Positions 32,562 to 40,436 of a DNA stretch of 64,000 nt are shown here, piece by piece. A model generated the notes under the pieces. It did not search any database and had not been told where the DNA came from. It saw nothing but the letters and a program-made list of their open reading frames with translations. Source of the DNA: Ignavibacteria bacterium (GTDB taxonomy: Bacteria; Bacteroidota; Ignavibacteria; Ignavibacteriales; SURF-24); NCBI GenBank assembly GCA_025612245.1, contig JAAXKQ010000007.1, forward strand, positions 124,001 through 188,000, read 5' to 3'. Every line of letters begins with the position of its first letter. Position 1 is the stretch's first letter. The translations under genes were made by a program, and so were the position numbers.

Positions 32562-33542
32562 TCAGGAATTCTTCCCAATGCGGGACCTGATAGCGTTTAC
32601 GATCTTCCCGGCGTGAAACCTCGAGGATTCAATGTTCCACCGGCTTGTATTCATCCCTCCGCACACGCAGCCTGCCAAAAATAAACCCTTCCTGTTCGTC
32701 TCGAAGGTCTCTTCATCGTAGAAAGGCTCCATGAACGGATCTTTGGAAATTTCAACCCCCGCTTTCTCAAGCAGCCCGTAATCGGGCTGGTAGCCTGTCA
32801 TGGCAAGCACAAAGTCATTCCCTATAGAAAACTCCCCCTCGGGCGTGCAAAGGTCCACCTCGGTCTCTCGGATCTCCTTTACAGTCGAGTTAAAGTAAGC
32901 CTTAATTGAACCCTCCTTGATCCGGTTTTCAATGTCAGGCCTCACCCAGTACTTCACACCCGGATCCAGCTCGCCGTTGGCTATAACCATCGTCACGTGC
33001 GCCCCGCGCCTGTAGGTCTCGAGCGCGGCGTCAACGGCAGAGTTCCCGCCTCCTACTATTAGGAGCTTCTGTGCCGAATAAGGATGCGGCTCGTCATAAT
33101 AATGCTTTACCTTCTGCATCTGCTCGCCGGGAACGTTCATGAGGTTTGGAATTCCGTAGAAACCAGTGGCAATGACTGCGTTGGCGGCAGCATAAACCCC
33201 TTTACTGGTTTTAATGAGGTATCCTGAATCCAGGCTCTTAATGTCTATAACCCGTTCGTATGTCTTTACGTTCAGCTCCCAGGAGAATGCCACCCTCCTG
33301 TAGTATTCAAGTGCCTCGGAGCGCGTGGGCTTGTATCCGTGTGAGATAAAGGGAACTTCCCCGATTTCCAGGCGCTCACTGGTGGAGAAGAAAGTCATGT
33401 TTACGGGATAATGATAAAGTGAATTTACAAGGCACCCGGCCTCTATGATCAGGTAACTTAATCCGCTCTTAACTGCTTCAATTCCGCATGCCATCCCTAT
33501 GGGACCCGCGCCTATTATAATTATATCAAATTTCTGGGGCAT
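32562..33542 (-). CDS. ypdA: YpdA-type FAD/NADPH bacillithiol-disulfide reductase
   Basis: FAD motif IIGAGPIGMACGIEAVKSGL at the N-terminus, second Rossmann motif LLIVGGGNSAVDAALE, and the family hallmark SLYHYPVNMTFFSTSERLEI through KPTRSEALEYYRRV. YpdA (Bdr) reduces oxidised bacillithiol with NADPH in Bacillota and Bacteroidota; unlike thioredoxin reductase it lacks a CxxC. A single Cys close to the FAD motif (EAGCLVNS, about residue 37) matches the Cys conserved in YpdA. Length 326 is usual. It implies that the host uses bacillithiol or its N-methyl form. Single gene, convergent with the phosphoesterase. Confidence 0.9.
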   Translation of the reverse strand: MPQKFDIIIIGAGPIGMACGIEAVKSGLSYLIIEAGCLVNSLYHYPVNMTFFSTSERLEIGEVPFISHGYKPTRSEALEYYRRVAFSWELNVKTYERVIDIKSLDSGYLIKTSKGVYAAANAVIATGFYGIPNLMNVPGEQMQKVKHYYDEPHPYSAQKLLIVGGGNSAVDAALETYRRGAHVTMVIANGELDPGVKYWVRPDIENRIKEGSIKAYFNSTVKEIRETEVDLCTPEGEFSIGNDFVLAMTGYQPDYGLLEKAGVEISKDPFMEPFYDEETFETNRKGLFLAGCVCGGMNTSRWNIESSRFHAGKIVNAIRSRIGKNS

Positions 33543-33765
33543 AGAATTCCTTGATTAAATTGGCCATGTTTTACTGACGGTCTGTCTATTCATTATACAA
33601 AAAAATACAAAAGGGACCAAAAGTAACTGAAATTTTTGCCTTCCGTGTGGGCGCTAAACCCCAAAAAGCCCGGAAGCCCCGCTCACTGCCGCGCCCATTT
33701 TCCGGATTTTACCATTGACGATTTGGAAAAATATCCCTAATTATGTCCTATAGAAAGGAGCGGCG

Positions 33766-34278
33766 ATGAATACTTTTACATATCCATTGATTCCAAGACT
33801 GATTTACCGTTATGCAAACATTCCGGTGACGTTTGTTCTGCTGATGTATTTTTTCATTTCCGTTATGGCTTTGAGAATCAGCTCGTTTAGTATCATTCCT
33901 GCTTTTATCAATGTTCTGTTGATTTATTTCGTGAACCGTTACTATTTCAGGCTCTATAAGCTCTTCCCTTACAAAATTGAGGTCGATGAACAGAAAATGA
34001 TCTGTTCGGACTTTCCTTTCAGCAGGAAGATAATTCAGATCAACTTTGAGGACATAGAAAGAATAACGGGCAGCATATTTAACGAATTCAAAAATAAGCC
34101 CATTCATGTTTATGACGGCAAACAGAATGTTACAATTGCTTTTTCTCTGCATCTTGGAAGGATCAATGACCTGCTGACGATTATTCTGAGTAAGATCAGA
34201 AAAGAAAAAAGCGACGAATTGCTTTTTAAGCTGAGGCAGCATAACATCGGAATGAAAAACGAGGGGAGTAATCCATAA
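33766..34278 (+). CDS. membrane protein with a PH-like C-terminal domain, 170 aa
   Basis: Two hydrophobic segments (ANIPVTFVLLMYFFISVMAL and FSIIPAFINVLLIYFVN, about 18-60) are followed by a soluble domain with alternating strands: YKIEVDEQKMICSDFPFSRK, IIQINFEDIERITGSI and KQNVTIAFSLHLG, then a helix. That is the arrangement of bacterial PH-domain membrane proteins (YdbS/YcxB-like), a tentative match. AGGAG lies five bases before the start. A longer minus-strand frame overlaps it but has no membrane or domain logic. A+T-rich compared with neighbours. Confidence 0.62.
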   Translation: MNTFTYPLIPRLIYRYANIPVTFVLLMYFFISVMALRISSFSIIPAFINVLLIYFVNRYYFRLYKLFPYKIEVDEQKMICSDFPFSRKIIQINFEDIERITGSIFNEFKNKPIHVYDGKQNVTIAFSLHLGRINDLLTIILSKIRKEKSDELLFKLRQHNIGMKNEGSNP

Positions 34279-34283
34279 AAAAT

Positions 34284-34311
34284 GCCCTGAAGACCATAAA
34301 ATCTCCAGGGC
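34284..34311. terminator. terminator between convergent genes
   Basis: GCCCTGAAGA (34284-34293) pairs with TCTCCAGGGC (34302-34311) with one mismatch. On the minus strand the stem is followed by ATTTTTT, so it works best for the peptidase gene; on the plus strand it stands five bases after the stop of the PH-like protein gene. Confidence 0.55.
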
Positions 34312-34410
34312 TTCTGCTAAAAACAACAACTGCTTCAGCCTGAAATTGGGCATCCCTTAATAGCTATTTCTCTTCCCCCCGTAACTCTTACGGTATTTAT
34401 AACAAAAACG

Positions 34411-36114
34411 TCATTCCACGAACTGTTTCGCGTAATACTTTGCCGTAAGCTTCTCTCCCGTTGCTTTTTCAATCATGTCGTTCCAGTAGTATTTTCTTCC
34501 CGGCTCAAAGACGTTTTTTACCAGGTAGCTTCCTACTTCTTTCCTCCCTGAGAAGCTCTGGCCCTTGGGGTCGGAAGCCTTCAGCACCTTTTCCGTTATG
34601 TGGTAATAAAGCTGAGATGCAAGGAGCTCACCCAGCATGTAGTTGTGGTAATAGCAGGGATAGCTCGAAATATGTATCTTCGAGGCCCAGTCGGGTTCAT
34701 TTCTGCCCTCGGGCCTTTTAAGTCCCTGGTACTTTTCAACCAGATCCCACCAGAGCTTGTTTAAGTCCTGATCCGGGTTTTCATACATGCTCTTCTCAAA
34801 ACGGTATACTACCTGTACCCAGCGGCTGAAGACCAGCTGCTCAAGCCTGAGCGACTTGAAGCCTGCATCGCCTATTTTTGCTTTCTCTTCGTCTGAAATG
34901 CCTAGAACGTCCTGCATCCATGCCGGGTTTGAGGCAAAGCGTCCGAAGAGCATTGCAACGGCCTCTGTCGTAAAAGTATGGGCCGGCTCCCTGAGCTGCC
35001 AGGGCAGATTGCGGTCTGCAAATTTGTCATATACGGCGTGACCGAATTCGTGCAGCGAGGTGTTCATCCAGTTGTAGTTTGGCTTTACGTTCATTACAAC
35101 CCTTACGTCGCCCTCACGGTCTATGCTCGTGCAGTAGGCGTGCTGATACTTGCCTTCTTTTTCGTATAAGTCGCTCTTTTCTGCCAGGTCCGACATTGGA
35201 AGCCCTATGCCGCTGTAGTAAGCTTTCGTAAGCTCAACAATGTCCTTCCCCTTATAATAGGCGTCCAGGTCCACTTCATAGATCTTCGGCGCCTCCTGGA
35301 AAAACCTGTTCTGGTAGTGCCATGGCATGAGTTCTTTGGGACTAATGCCGTACCTTTTTGCCAGCGCGGCATCCATTTCACCCTTCAGCTTCACAAAAGC
35401 TTCGCGCGTGAGGTCGTCCAGTTCATCAAAAAGTTTCTCAATTTCCTGCGGGTCCTGCTCGCTTAATTTAAGGCTCATTTCATGGTAATTCTTAAAGCCC
35501 AGCTGCCTGGCAGATTCATTCCTCATTTTGGCCAGCCTTACGACGTCTGAGGCAACAACCTTGCCGATTGCCTTATGGCCCAGCCATGCGGCTTTAAGCT
35601 CCCTTGAATCCCTGGAGTTCTTCAGTATCTCCTCAACTTCGTTGTCGGTAAGCTTCTTTCCGTTTACCTCGGCCCGGAAGGTGGAGAATTTGTTCTCAAT
35701 GTCAGTCCTCAGCTTAATGATCTCTTCAAGCCTCTTCTCATCTACCTGGTTTTCCAGGTAAGCGTTATAGAGCGTCTCAAGCTCACGCTTGAGCGTCGGA
35801 TCGCTAATAAGCCCCGACTCCCTGAAGTGCTTCAGCTTTTCAAAATCCTCTTTGCTGGAGTAGATCTTGCTCCTTTTGATCTCAAGCTCGGCGGACCTGT
35901 CGTAGTCTTCCTTTTTACCCGAAATCGTGGCGTTGAAATAAGCAAGGTCTGCATCCCTGGAAAGGGGAATAACCTTTGATTCGTAATCCTTGACGAATTG
36001 TGCAAAATCTTTTTCCATCTTTTCCTTATTTATACTCGCGCAGTTAAATAAAGTTATGGAAAACAGGAGAATAAAAAAAGCATTAAAGGCGGGATGGAAC
36101 ATTTTCCTGGACAT
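34411..36114 (-). CDS. zinc metallopeptidase lipoprotein (M3/M2 gluzincin), 567 aa
   Basis: The N-terminus FFILLFSITLFNC is a lipoprotein signal (Cys25). The zinc site is HEFGH at 355-359, with the third ligand Glu at 384 in TFTTEAVAML; the 25-residue spacing equals that of thimet-type M3 peptidases and is close to that of M2 (ACE-like). The rest is helical, as usual for these closed-basin oligopeptidases. It should trim short peptides in the periplasm or at the outer membrane. GAGG stands before the start; Met5 is an alternative. Single-gene unit with a terminator at the 3' side. Confidence 0.85.
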   Translation of the reverse strand: MSRKMFHPAFNAFFILLFSITLFNCASINKEKMEKDFAQFVKDYESKVIPLSRDADLAYFNATISGKKEDYDRSAELEIKRSKIYSSKEDFEKLKHFRESGLISDPTLKRELETLYNAYLENQVDEKRLEEIIKLRTDIENKFSTFRAEVNGKKLTDNEVEEILKNSRDSRELKAAWLGHKAIGKVVASDVVRLAKMRNESARQLGFKNYHEMSLKLSEQDPQEIEKLFDELDDLTREAFVKLKGEMDAALAKRYGISPKELMPWHYQNRFFQEAPKIYEVDLDAYYKGKDIVELTKAYYSGIGLPMSDLAEKSDLYEKEGKYQHAYCTSIDREGDVRVVMNVKPNYNWMNTSLHEFGHAVYDKFADRNLPWQLREPAHTFTTEAVAMLFGRFASNPAWMQDVLGISDEEKAKIGDAGFKSLRLEQLVFSRWVQVVYRFEKSMYENPDQDLNKLWWDLVEKYQGLKRPEGRNEPDWASKIHISSYPCYYHNYMLGELLASQLYYHITEKVLKASDPKGQSFSGRKEVGSYLVKNVFEPGRKYYWNDMIEKATGEKLTAKYYAKQFVE

Positions 36115-36234
36115 TTGTCACCCTCAGGTTTGTTTTATAAAAAGTACTGACCTAAAGTTAACTGTTTTGCCCTGTTTGTTCAAGGCCCGGGGGATGAATG
36201 GAGCCAGGAACGAATAAGCGGACTAAAAAGCTGA

Positions 36235-36258
36235 GGGGCAGAAGATATTCTGCGTCCC
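36235..36258 (-). terminator. possible terminator after the GroES-like gene
   Basis: GCAGAA (36238-36243) and TTCTGC (36248-36253) pair around a 4-base loop, extended by GGG/CCC across a 2-base bulge. On the minus strand CTTTTT follows after a short spacer. Weak but well placed, about 50 bases beyond the stop of the gene at 36310. Confidence 0.35.
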
Positions 36259-36309
36259 TTTTCCCCCTCTCACACACACAAAAAAAACTGCCGCCTGAAA
36301 AATCCTGCC

Positions 36310-36675
36310 TTAAAAATTCAGAAGGTCATCCCTGAAAAGTAGAAGGATTGCAGCCTGCGGCACAATGAGATACTTTTCCTTTTCAACTTCTATTTCAATT
36401 GCTTCCTTTCGCAAAAATACCGCCAGGTCGCCTTCCTTTGCCTGCAGGGGAATGTATTTTGCAGAAGCCCTGGACTCCTTCCACGGCTCTTCGTCATCTA
36501 CCGGGGCGGCAACGGGGTATCCGGGACCCGCCTTGATTACATATCCGCTCTGAACTTTTTCCTTTTCCAGCACTCCTGCCGGAAGGTATAATCCGCTTGT
36601 GGTCTTCTCCAGGTTTTCTTCCGGCTTTATGAGTACCCTGTCGCCAACAACTATTATCTTCTGTAGATCGATCAA
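36310..36675 (-). CDS. GroES-like (Cpn10 fold) protein with an insertion, 121 aa
   Basis: The Cpn10 pattern is clear: VVGDRVLIKPEENLEKTTSG, LYLPAGVLEKEKVQSGYVI at the mobile-loop position, and the closing EGDLAVFLRKEAIEIEVEKE with YLIVPQAAILLL. Between them is an insertion of about 20 residues (PVAAPVDDEEPWKESRAS). True GroES is about 95 residues and is paired with groEL, which is absent here, so this is a divergent paralogue. The start is taken as TTG at 36675 because GAGGA stands eight to nine bases before it; ATG at 36705 would add ten residues. Confidence 0.75.
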   Translation of the reverse strand: MIDLQKIIVVGDRVLIKPEENLEKTTSGLYLPAGVLEKEKVQSGYVIKAGPGYPVAAPVDDEEPWKESRASAKYIPLQAKEGDLAVFLRKEAIEIEVEKEKYLIVPQAAILLLFRDDLLNF

Positions 36676-36770
36676 CTTAAAAATTCCTCGGTTTTTACAG
36701 TACAAAAATATCCAGAAATATCATTCATTGCTACATAATAAAGCAGTAAGTGCGGCAATTGTCCCTGCTT

Positions 36771-37724
36771 TTACCCTACAATGAGGCTTTTCTCCCTCGT
36801 CAATAGCTCCTCCGGTAAACACTTTAATATCTCTTCTTCAAGGGCATTTATTATGGGCCTCTTCAGGTATGCTCTCAGGTATACAAGGCTGATTTCACGC
36901 TTCGGCACGGGACTGCTGAATTCGCGCATGTACATTTTCTTTTTGACCTTGTCAATATCCCTTGCCGCAAGATAGGGCAGAAGCGTCATGCCGAAATTCT
37001 TCTCCACCAGCTTCTTCAGCGTGTCCAGGTTGCCTCCCTCAAACCTCAATAGGTTTGCCGACACTGCCGCCTTGTGGTCGCGGCTTTTCTCGTCCTTGCA
37101 GAGCTGTAGCGCGTGCCCCCTGAAACAGTGCCCTTCCTTAAGAAGCAGCATGTCGTGCGCCGAAAGATCCTGCGGCGTAATTTTCTTTTTCGAAAACAGC
37201 CTGTGATCTCTGGAAACGTAAGCCACAAAAGGCTCGTAGAAAAGGGGCTTTTCAATCAGGTCGTTCTGGTGCAGCGGAGTCGCCATAAGGCCCAGGTCAA
37301 TTTCCTCTTTCCTTAATTTCTCCAGTATCTGGTCGGTCTGTATTTCGTCAATGATCATGTCAACCTTGGGATAGCTCTTCAGAAATGAGTCCAGAAAAAG
37401 CGGCAGCAGGTAGGGCGCTACCGTCGGTATTACGCCCAGGCGCAGCGTGCCTGAAACCTCGCTCGACTCGAATTCAATTATGTCCTGTATGCGCGCTGCC
37501 TCCTGGAGAATTTTTCTCGCCTGCTCAATTACAGACCGCCCTATGTCCGTCGGCGCTACGGGCTGCTTGCTGCGGTCGAATATTAAAATCCCAAGCTCGT
37601 CTTCGAGCTTTTGTATCTGCATGCTCAAAGTGGGCTGCGTTACAAAGCAGTGCTTTGCTGCAGTTGCAAAGTGCCGGTAATTGTCTACGGCAACTATATA
37701 CGATAGCTGAATTAAAGATACCAT
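36771..37724 (-). CDS. oxyR: OxyR, LysR-type peroxide sensor
   Basis: The LysR helix-turn-helix spans about 1-60 (HFATAAKHCFVTQPTLSMQI). The effector domain has the two redox cysteines in LLKEGHCFRGHALQLC: C200 and C209, with the same eight-residue spacing as C199-C208 of E. coli OxyR, so peroxide-driven disulfide formation is expected. Length 317 is typical. It is divergent from ahpC-ahpD over a 243-bp region holding an OxyR-type operator, the arrangement expected for an activator of peroxide defence. Confidence 0.93.
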   Translation of the reverse strand: MVSLIQLSYIVAVDNYRHFATAAKHCFVTQPTLSMQIQKLEDELGILIFDRSKQPVAPTDIGRSVIEQARKILQEAARIQDIIEFESSEVSGTLRLGVIPTVAPYLLPLFLDSFLKSYPKVDMIIDEIQTDQILEKLRKEEIDLGLMATPLHQNDLIEKPLFYEPFVAYVSRDHRLFSKKKITPQDLSAHDMLLLKEGHCFRGHALQLCKDEKSRDHKAAVSANLLRFEGGNLDTLKKLVEKNFGMTLLPYLAARDIDKVKKKMYMREFSSPVPKREISLVYLRAYLKRPIINALEEEILKCLPEELLTREKSLIVG

Positions 37725-37822
37725 AACGTTTAATCTTTATTTAAAATATTAAATCTTAGCCGCTTTCTTTTAACTTAAAAAAAGACACGTGCAATTAGAA
37801 GAAAATAAGGCCAAATTTGCTA

Positions 37823-37858
37823 ATAGATATAATCTATACGATTATAAATATAATCAAT
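37823..37858. promoter_or_regulatory. OxyR-type operator between oxyR and ahpC
   Basis: ATAG-N7-CTAT (37823-37837) is followed after six bases by ATAA-N7-CAAT (37844-37858), close to the known OxyR target ATAG-N7-CTAT-N7-ATAG-N7-CTAT. Both N7 spacers read ATATAAT, so the two 15-mers are near-perfect direct repeats 21 bp apart. The site ends on the TTTG of the ahpC -33 box, the right place for activation. Confidence 0.7.
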
Positions 37859-37889
37859 TTGATTTATCAGTGCCAGGGCAATATATTGG
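37858..37889 (+). promoter_or_regulatory. predicted ahpC promoter
   Basis: TTTG (37858-37861), 20 bases, then TATATTGG (37882-37889) fits the Bacteroidota -33/-7 pattern with one mismatch in the -7 box. The OxyR operator directly abuts the -33 box. The start codon is 78 bases downstream. Confidence 0.5.
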
Positions 37890-37967
37890 TACCATAAGAT
37901 TAAAATAAATGATTAAGAAATTTACAGCTAAAACAAATTTGTCACTAAAATTCAAAATGGAGGAAAA

Positions 37968-38510
37968 ATGTTAACAGTTGGTGCAAAATTCCCGGAATTC
38001 AAAAAGAAAAGCGTCGTCTCAATTGAAAACGGAAAAGAATTTCAGGAAGTCACTTCCGAAGACCACAAAAATCAAAACAAGTGGATGGTAATGTTCTGGT
38101 ACCCGAAGGATTTTACATTTGTATGCCCGACTGAGATTGCCGAGTTTAACAAGAATTATGAGGAGTTCCGTGACAGGGATGCGCTTCTTGTAGGCGCTTC
38201 CACAGATTCAGAGTATGTACACCTGGCCTGGAGAAAACATCACGACGACTTAAGCGACCTTAAATTCCCGCTCCTGGCAGACACTTCCAAGTCACTTGCT
38301 GAAGAGCTTGGAATCCTTGAGGCCAACGAAAAAATCGCCTACAGAGCTACCTTTATCGTCGACCCCGAGGGAGTTATCAGGTTCGTATCGGTTAACGACT
38401 TAAACGTGGGACGCAACGTGAAGGAAGTCTTAAGAGTCCTCGATGCCCTTCAGACAGACGAGCTCTGCCCGTGCAACTGGCAGAAAGGCCAGGAAACACT
38501 TAAAGGATAA
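37968..38510 (+). CDS. ahpC: alkyl hydroperoxide reductase AhpC (AhpD-coupled type)
   Basis: A typical 2-Cys peroxiredoxin that reduces H2O2, organic peroxides and peroxynitrite. The peroxidatic Cys is C53 in KDFTFVCPTEIAEF; the C-terminal TDELCPCNWQKG has two cysteines (C167, C169), the arrangement of mycobacterial AhpC, which is recycled by AhpD rather than AhpF. Length 180 and a strong GGAGGA ribosome site support the start. Divergent from oxyR; ahpD follows 141 bp downstream past a hairpin, so ahpC is probably made in excess of ahpD. Confidence 0.95.
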   Translation: MLTVGAKFPEFKKKSVVSIENGKEFQEVTSEDHKNQNKWMVMFWYPKDFTFVCPTEIAEFNKNYEEFRDRDALLVGASTDSEYVHLAWRKHHDDLSDLKFPLLADTSKSLAEELGILEANEKIAYRATFIVDPEGVIRFVSVNDLNVGRNVKEVLRVLDALQTDELCPCNWQKGQETLKG

Positions 38511-38526
38511 TTGAAGCAATTAAAGA

Positions 38527-38570
38527 ATAAAAGGGCGGCGGCTCTTTTGAAGAAAAAGCCGCCCCTTTAT
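38527..38570 (+). terminator. terminator or attenuator between ahpC and ahpD
   Basis: ATAAAAGGGCGGC (38527-38539) pairs with GCCGCCCCTTTAT (38558-38570) with one mismatch, around an 18-base loop that can itself fold. The following T-run is short and interrupted, so read-through to ahpD is likely. Confidence 0.6.
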
Positions 38571-38651
38571 TCCTAAATCTTTTTTATAGCGGAAAGGTGC
38601 TTCACGAAATAACTTTTCCCGGATTTTCAAAATTCAAAAACGGTAAAGAAA

Positions 38652-39236
38652 ATGTCACTACAGGAAACAAAAACAGATCTTCTAAAGGACTTGAAAATTG
38701 ACGAGGCCAGGAGGTTTAATTCTCTTGAGGCCATGGTAACCGGCGATACTCGTTATCTGAGGGACCTGAGGATTAACCTGAAAAATACGCTCACCTCGTC
38801 GGAGAACATTTCACTAAAGGAGGCTTACTTGCTGGCACTGGCCGTTGCCTCAAATGAAAAGAACGAAATTCTTGTCTGTTCATTTACAGATTATGCAAAA
38901 GAAAACGGGGCAACCGAAGGTGAAATTGCAGAAATTCACGCCTGTGCCTCAATGCTTTCCATCAACAACGTCCTCTACAGGTTCAGGCATTTTGCAAAGG
39001 AGGAAGCATATAACAATATGCCGGCCGGCATAAAGATGAACGTAATGATGAATCCTGTCTTGGGCAGGGAATTTTTTGAACTCGTAAGCCTGGCCGTCTC
39101 GGCCGTAAACGGCTGCGAAACCTGCGTCAGTTCACACGAGGCCTCGGTAAGGAAACTGGGCACTTCACAGGCCCGTGTCTTTGACGCCATAAGGCTTGCT
39201 TCGGTAGTAAGAGGGCTTTCAGTAGCAGTGCACTAA
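38652..39236 (+). CDS. ahpD: alkyl hydroperoxidase AhpD family protein
   Basis: All-helical carboxymuconolactone-decarboxylase fold, 194 residues. The CxxC and His proton relay are in VNGCETCVSSHEASVRKLG (C155, C158, H162), the signature of AhpD, which reduces oxidised AhpC and is itself recharged by a lipoamide/dihydrolipoyl system in mycobacteria. Neighbouring ahpC has the matching two-Cys tail. No strong ribosome binding site precedes the ATG. A strong terminator closes the unit. Confidence 0.92.
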   Translation: MSLQETKTDLLKDLKIDEARRFNSLEAMVTGDTRYLRDLRINLKNTLTSSENISLKEAYLLALAVASNEKNEILVCSFTDYAKENGATEGEIAEIHACASMLSINNVLYRFRHFAKEEAYNNMPAGIKMNVMMNPVLGREFFELVSLAVSAVNGCETCVSSHEASVRKLGTSQARVFDAIRLASVVRGLSVAVH

Positions 39237-39291
39237 AAGGCAGATAGTTTGTAATTTATTTTTTCAATTATAACCTCTGATTGAATAAATC

Positions 39292-39344
39292 ACCGCCGTC
39301 TTCTAAGGGTCTTAAAACCCCACAAAAGGCGGCGGTTTTTTTTA
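39292..39344 (+). terminator. intrinsic terminator after ahpD
   Basis: ACCGCCGTC (39292-39300) pairs with GGCGGCGGT (39328-39336), 8 of 9 pairs, with an inner GGGT/ACCC hairpin in the loop, and runs into TTTTTTTT. It overlaps the 3' end of the convergent hydrolase gene. Confidence 0.85.
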
Positions 39345-40244
39345 CTGCATATCATCTTCATCCAGTGCAAGCGCGCCAAGAAGAAATTCCTCGGCTCTTC
39401 TGAAAATATCCTTGTGCGAGGCCCCTTTTATCACTGCCTGGCGGAATAAGGGCATATTCTTCAGGTATCTTACCGGAATGTTTTTCTCCCATGTGCGGTC
39501 CTTTTCTCCTATTACCTGTATAACCGGTACTCCGGGGCTTAGACTTTCCTGCAGAAGCGTGTTCTCTTCCAGGAAAACCGACTCTGCCTGAAGAAGTAAC
39601 GATTTCAGGCGGGATCTTTTCATTTCCTTTAATATCCGTATCTGTGCCTTTACGTATGCCGGAGGATATTCTATGTCGTATATAAAATCCAGATCAACAC
39701 CGCCCGGCGACTCAGCCCTTCCTAAAAACAGCCTTATGATGAATTTAATTGAAGGAAGAAGCAACCCAAGCCTGTATGGAATACTTAAGGGGCCTTCCTT
39801 AAGCGTAAAAATGGGGGAGGATGCAAGCAGAATTACCTTCTCAACTCTCTTATCCATCGATGCAAGATGTAGGCTTATGAGCCCCCCGTAGGATTGCCCA
39901 ATAAGCGTTATGCGTTCTTTTAGTTCCATTGCATCCAAAAGGAGCTTCATGTCCAGGGCCAGTTCGCTTAAGCTCATCTGCCTCGTAAAAGGGGAGCTTT
40001 CACCGGAGCCTCGCCTGTCGGGGAGAATAATTTCACCAAACCCCCCGTTTCTTATGAGCCACATTGCCGGGCGCCTTACAATGGTGTGGTTCCCTGTAAC
40101 GCCGCCGCCATGAAGAAATAAAGCCCTGCGCCCGGAGGAATTTCCTTCGCGGTATAAAATTTCCGTTTGAAGCCTGAGGCTCCCGGAAATGATGAAATCC
40201 TGAGGCCTGGAGAGAATACCCCTGTCCGTAATCTTTGAAAGCAT
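39342..40244 (-). CDS. alpha/beta hydrolase, 300 aa
   Basis: The order of motifs fits the fold: oxyanion loop LFLHGGGVTGNHT, nucleophile elbow LIGQSYGGLIS (Ser), acid in VIQVIGEKDRTWE and His in IKGASHKDIF. The ILPDRRGSGESSPF stretch is common in prolyl-iminopeptidase-like and esterase-like members. Substrate unknown. The start at 40244 is chosen since AGGA lies five bases before this ATG; a TTG at 40259 would add five residues. Convergent with ahpD, and downstream of its own promoter region shared with nothing else. Confidence 0.8.
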   Translation of the reverse strand: MLSKITDRGILSRPQDFIISGSLRLQTEILYREGNSSGRRALFLHGGGVTGNHTIVRRPAMWLIRNGGFGEIILPDRRGSGESSPFTRQMSLSELALDMKLLLDAMELKERITLIGQSYGGLISLHLASMDKRVEKVILLASSPIFTLKEGPLSIPYRLGLLLPSIKFIIRLFLGRAESPGGVDLDFIYDIEYPPAYVKAQIRILKEMKRSRLKSLLLQAESVFLEENTLLQESLSPGVPVIQVIGEKDRTWEKNIPVRYLKNMPLFRQAVIKGASHKDIFRRAEEFLLGALALDEDDMQ

Positions 40245-40371
40245 AGAGATCCTGCTCAATATAAATCATTAAAAGGCTTCTATAATAAGATTACCTGAAG
40301 ATAAGAAATTTACAGGAATGCTGCTGTGACTGTATGAATGCTGATGCTGCAATGACTGGATACATGAACAT

Positions 40372-40425
40372 AAAAAAAGGCGGACATATAGAGAGAGAGA
40401 TTCACGCTTGTGTCCGCCTTTTTTT
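40372..40425 (-). terminator. perfect 15-bp terminator hairpin
   Basis: AAAAAAAGGCGGACA (40372-40386) pairs perfectly with 40411-40425. On the minus strand, TTTTTTT follows the GC stem, ending the exported-protein gene that stops at 40437; the symmetric T-run on the plus strand makes it two-way. The loop contains a GA repeat. Confidence 0.9.
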
Positions 40426-40436
40426 ATTTTTACTTC

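Noticed and set aside
33748-34353. 201-codon minus-strand frame over the PH-like membrane protein gene
   Set aside because: The plus-strand frame has AGGAG before its start and a sensible membrane/PH-like layout. The minus frame shows no domain pattern and its start overlaps the terminator.
36266-36288. CACACACA and A-run tract as a regulatory microsatellite
   Set aside because: Very short (about five CA units) and not placed at a start codon or promoter where slippage would matter.
40390-40402. GAGAGAGAGA tract
   Set aside because: It is just part of the loop of a strong terminator hairpin.
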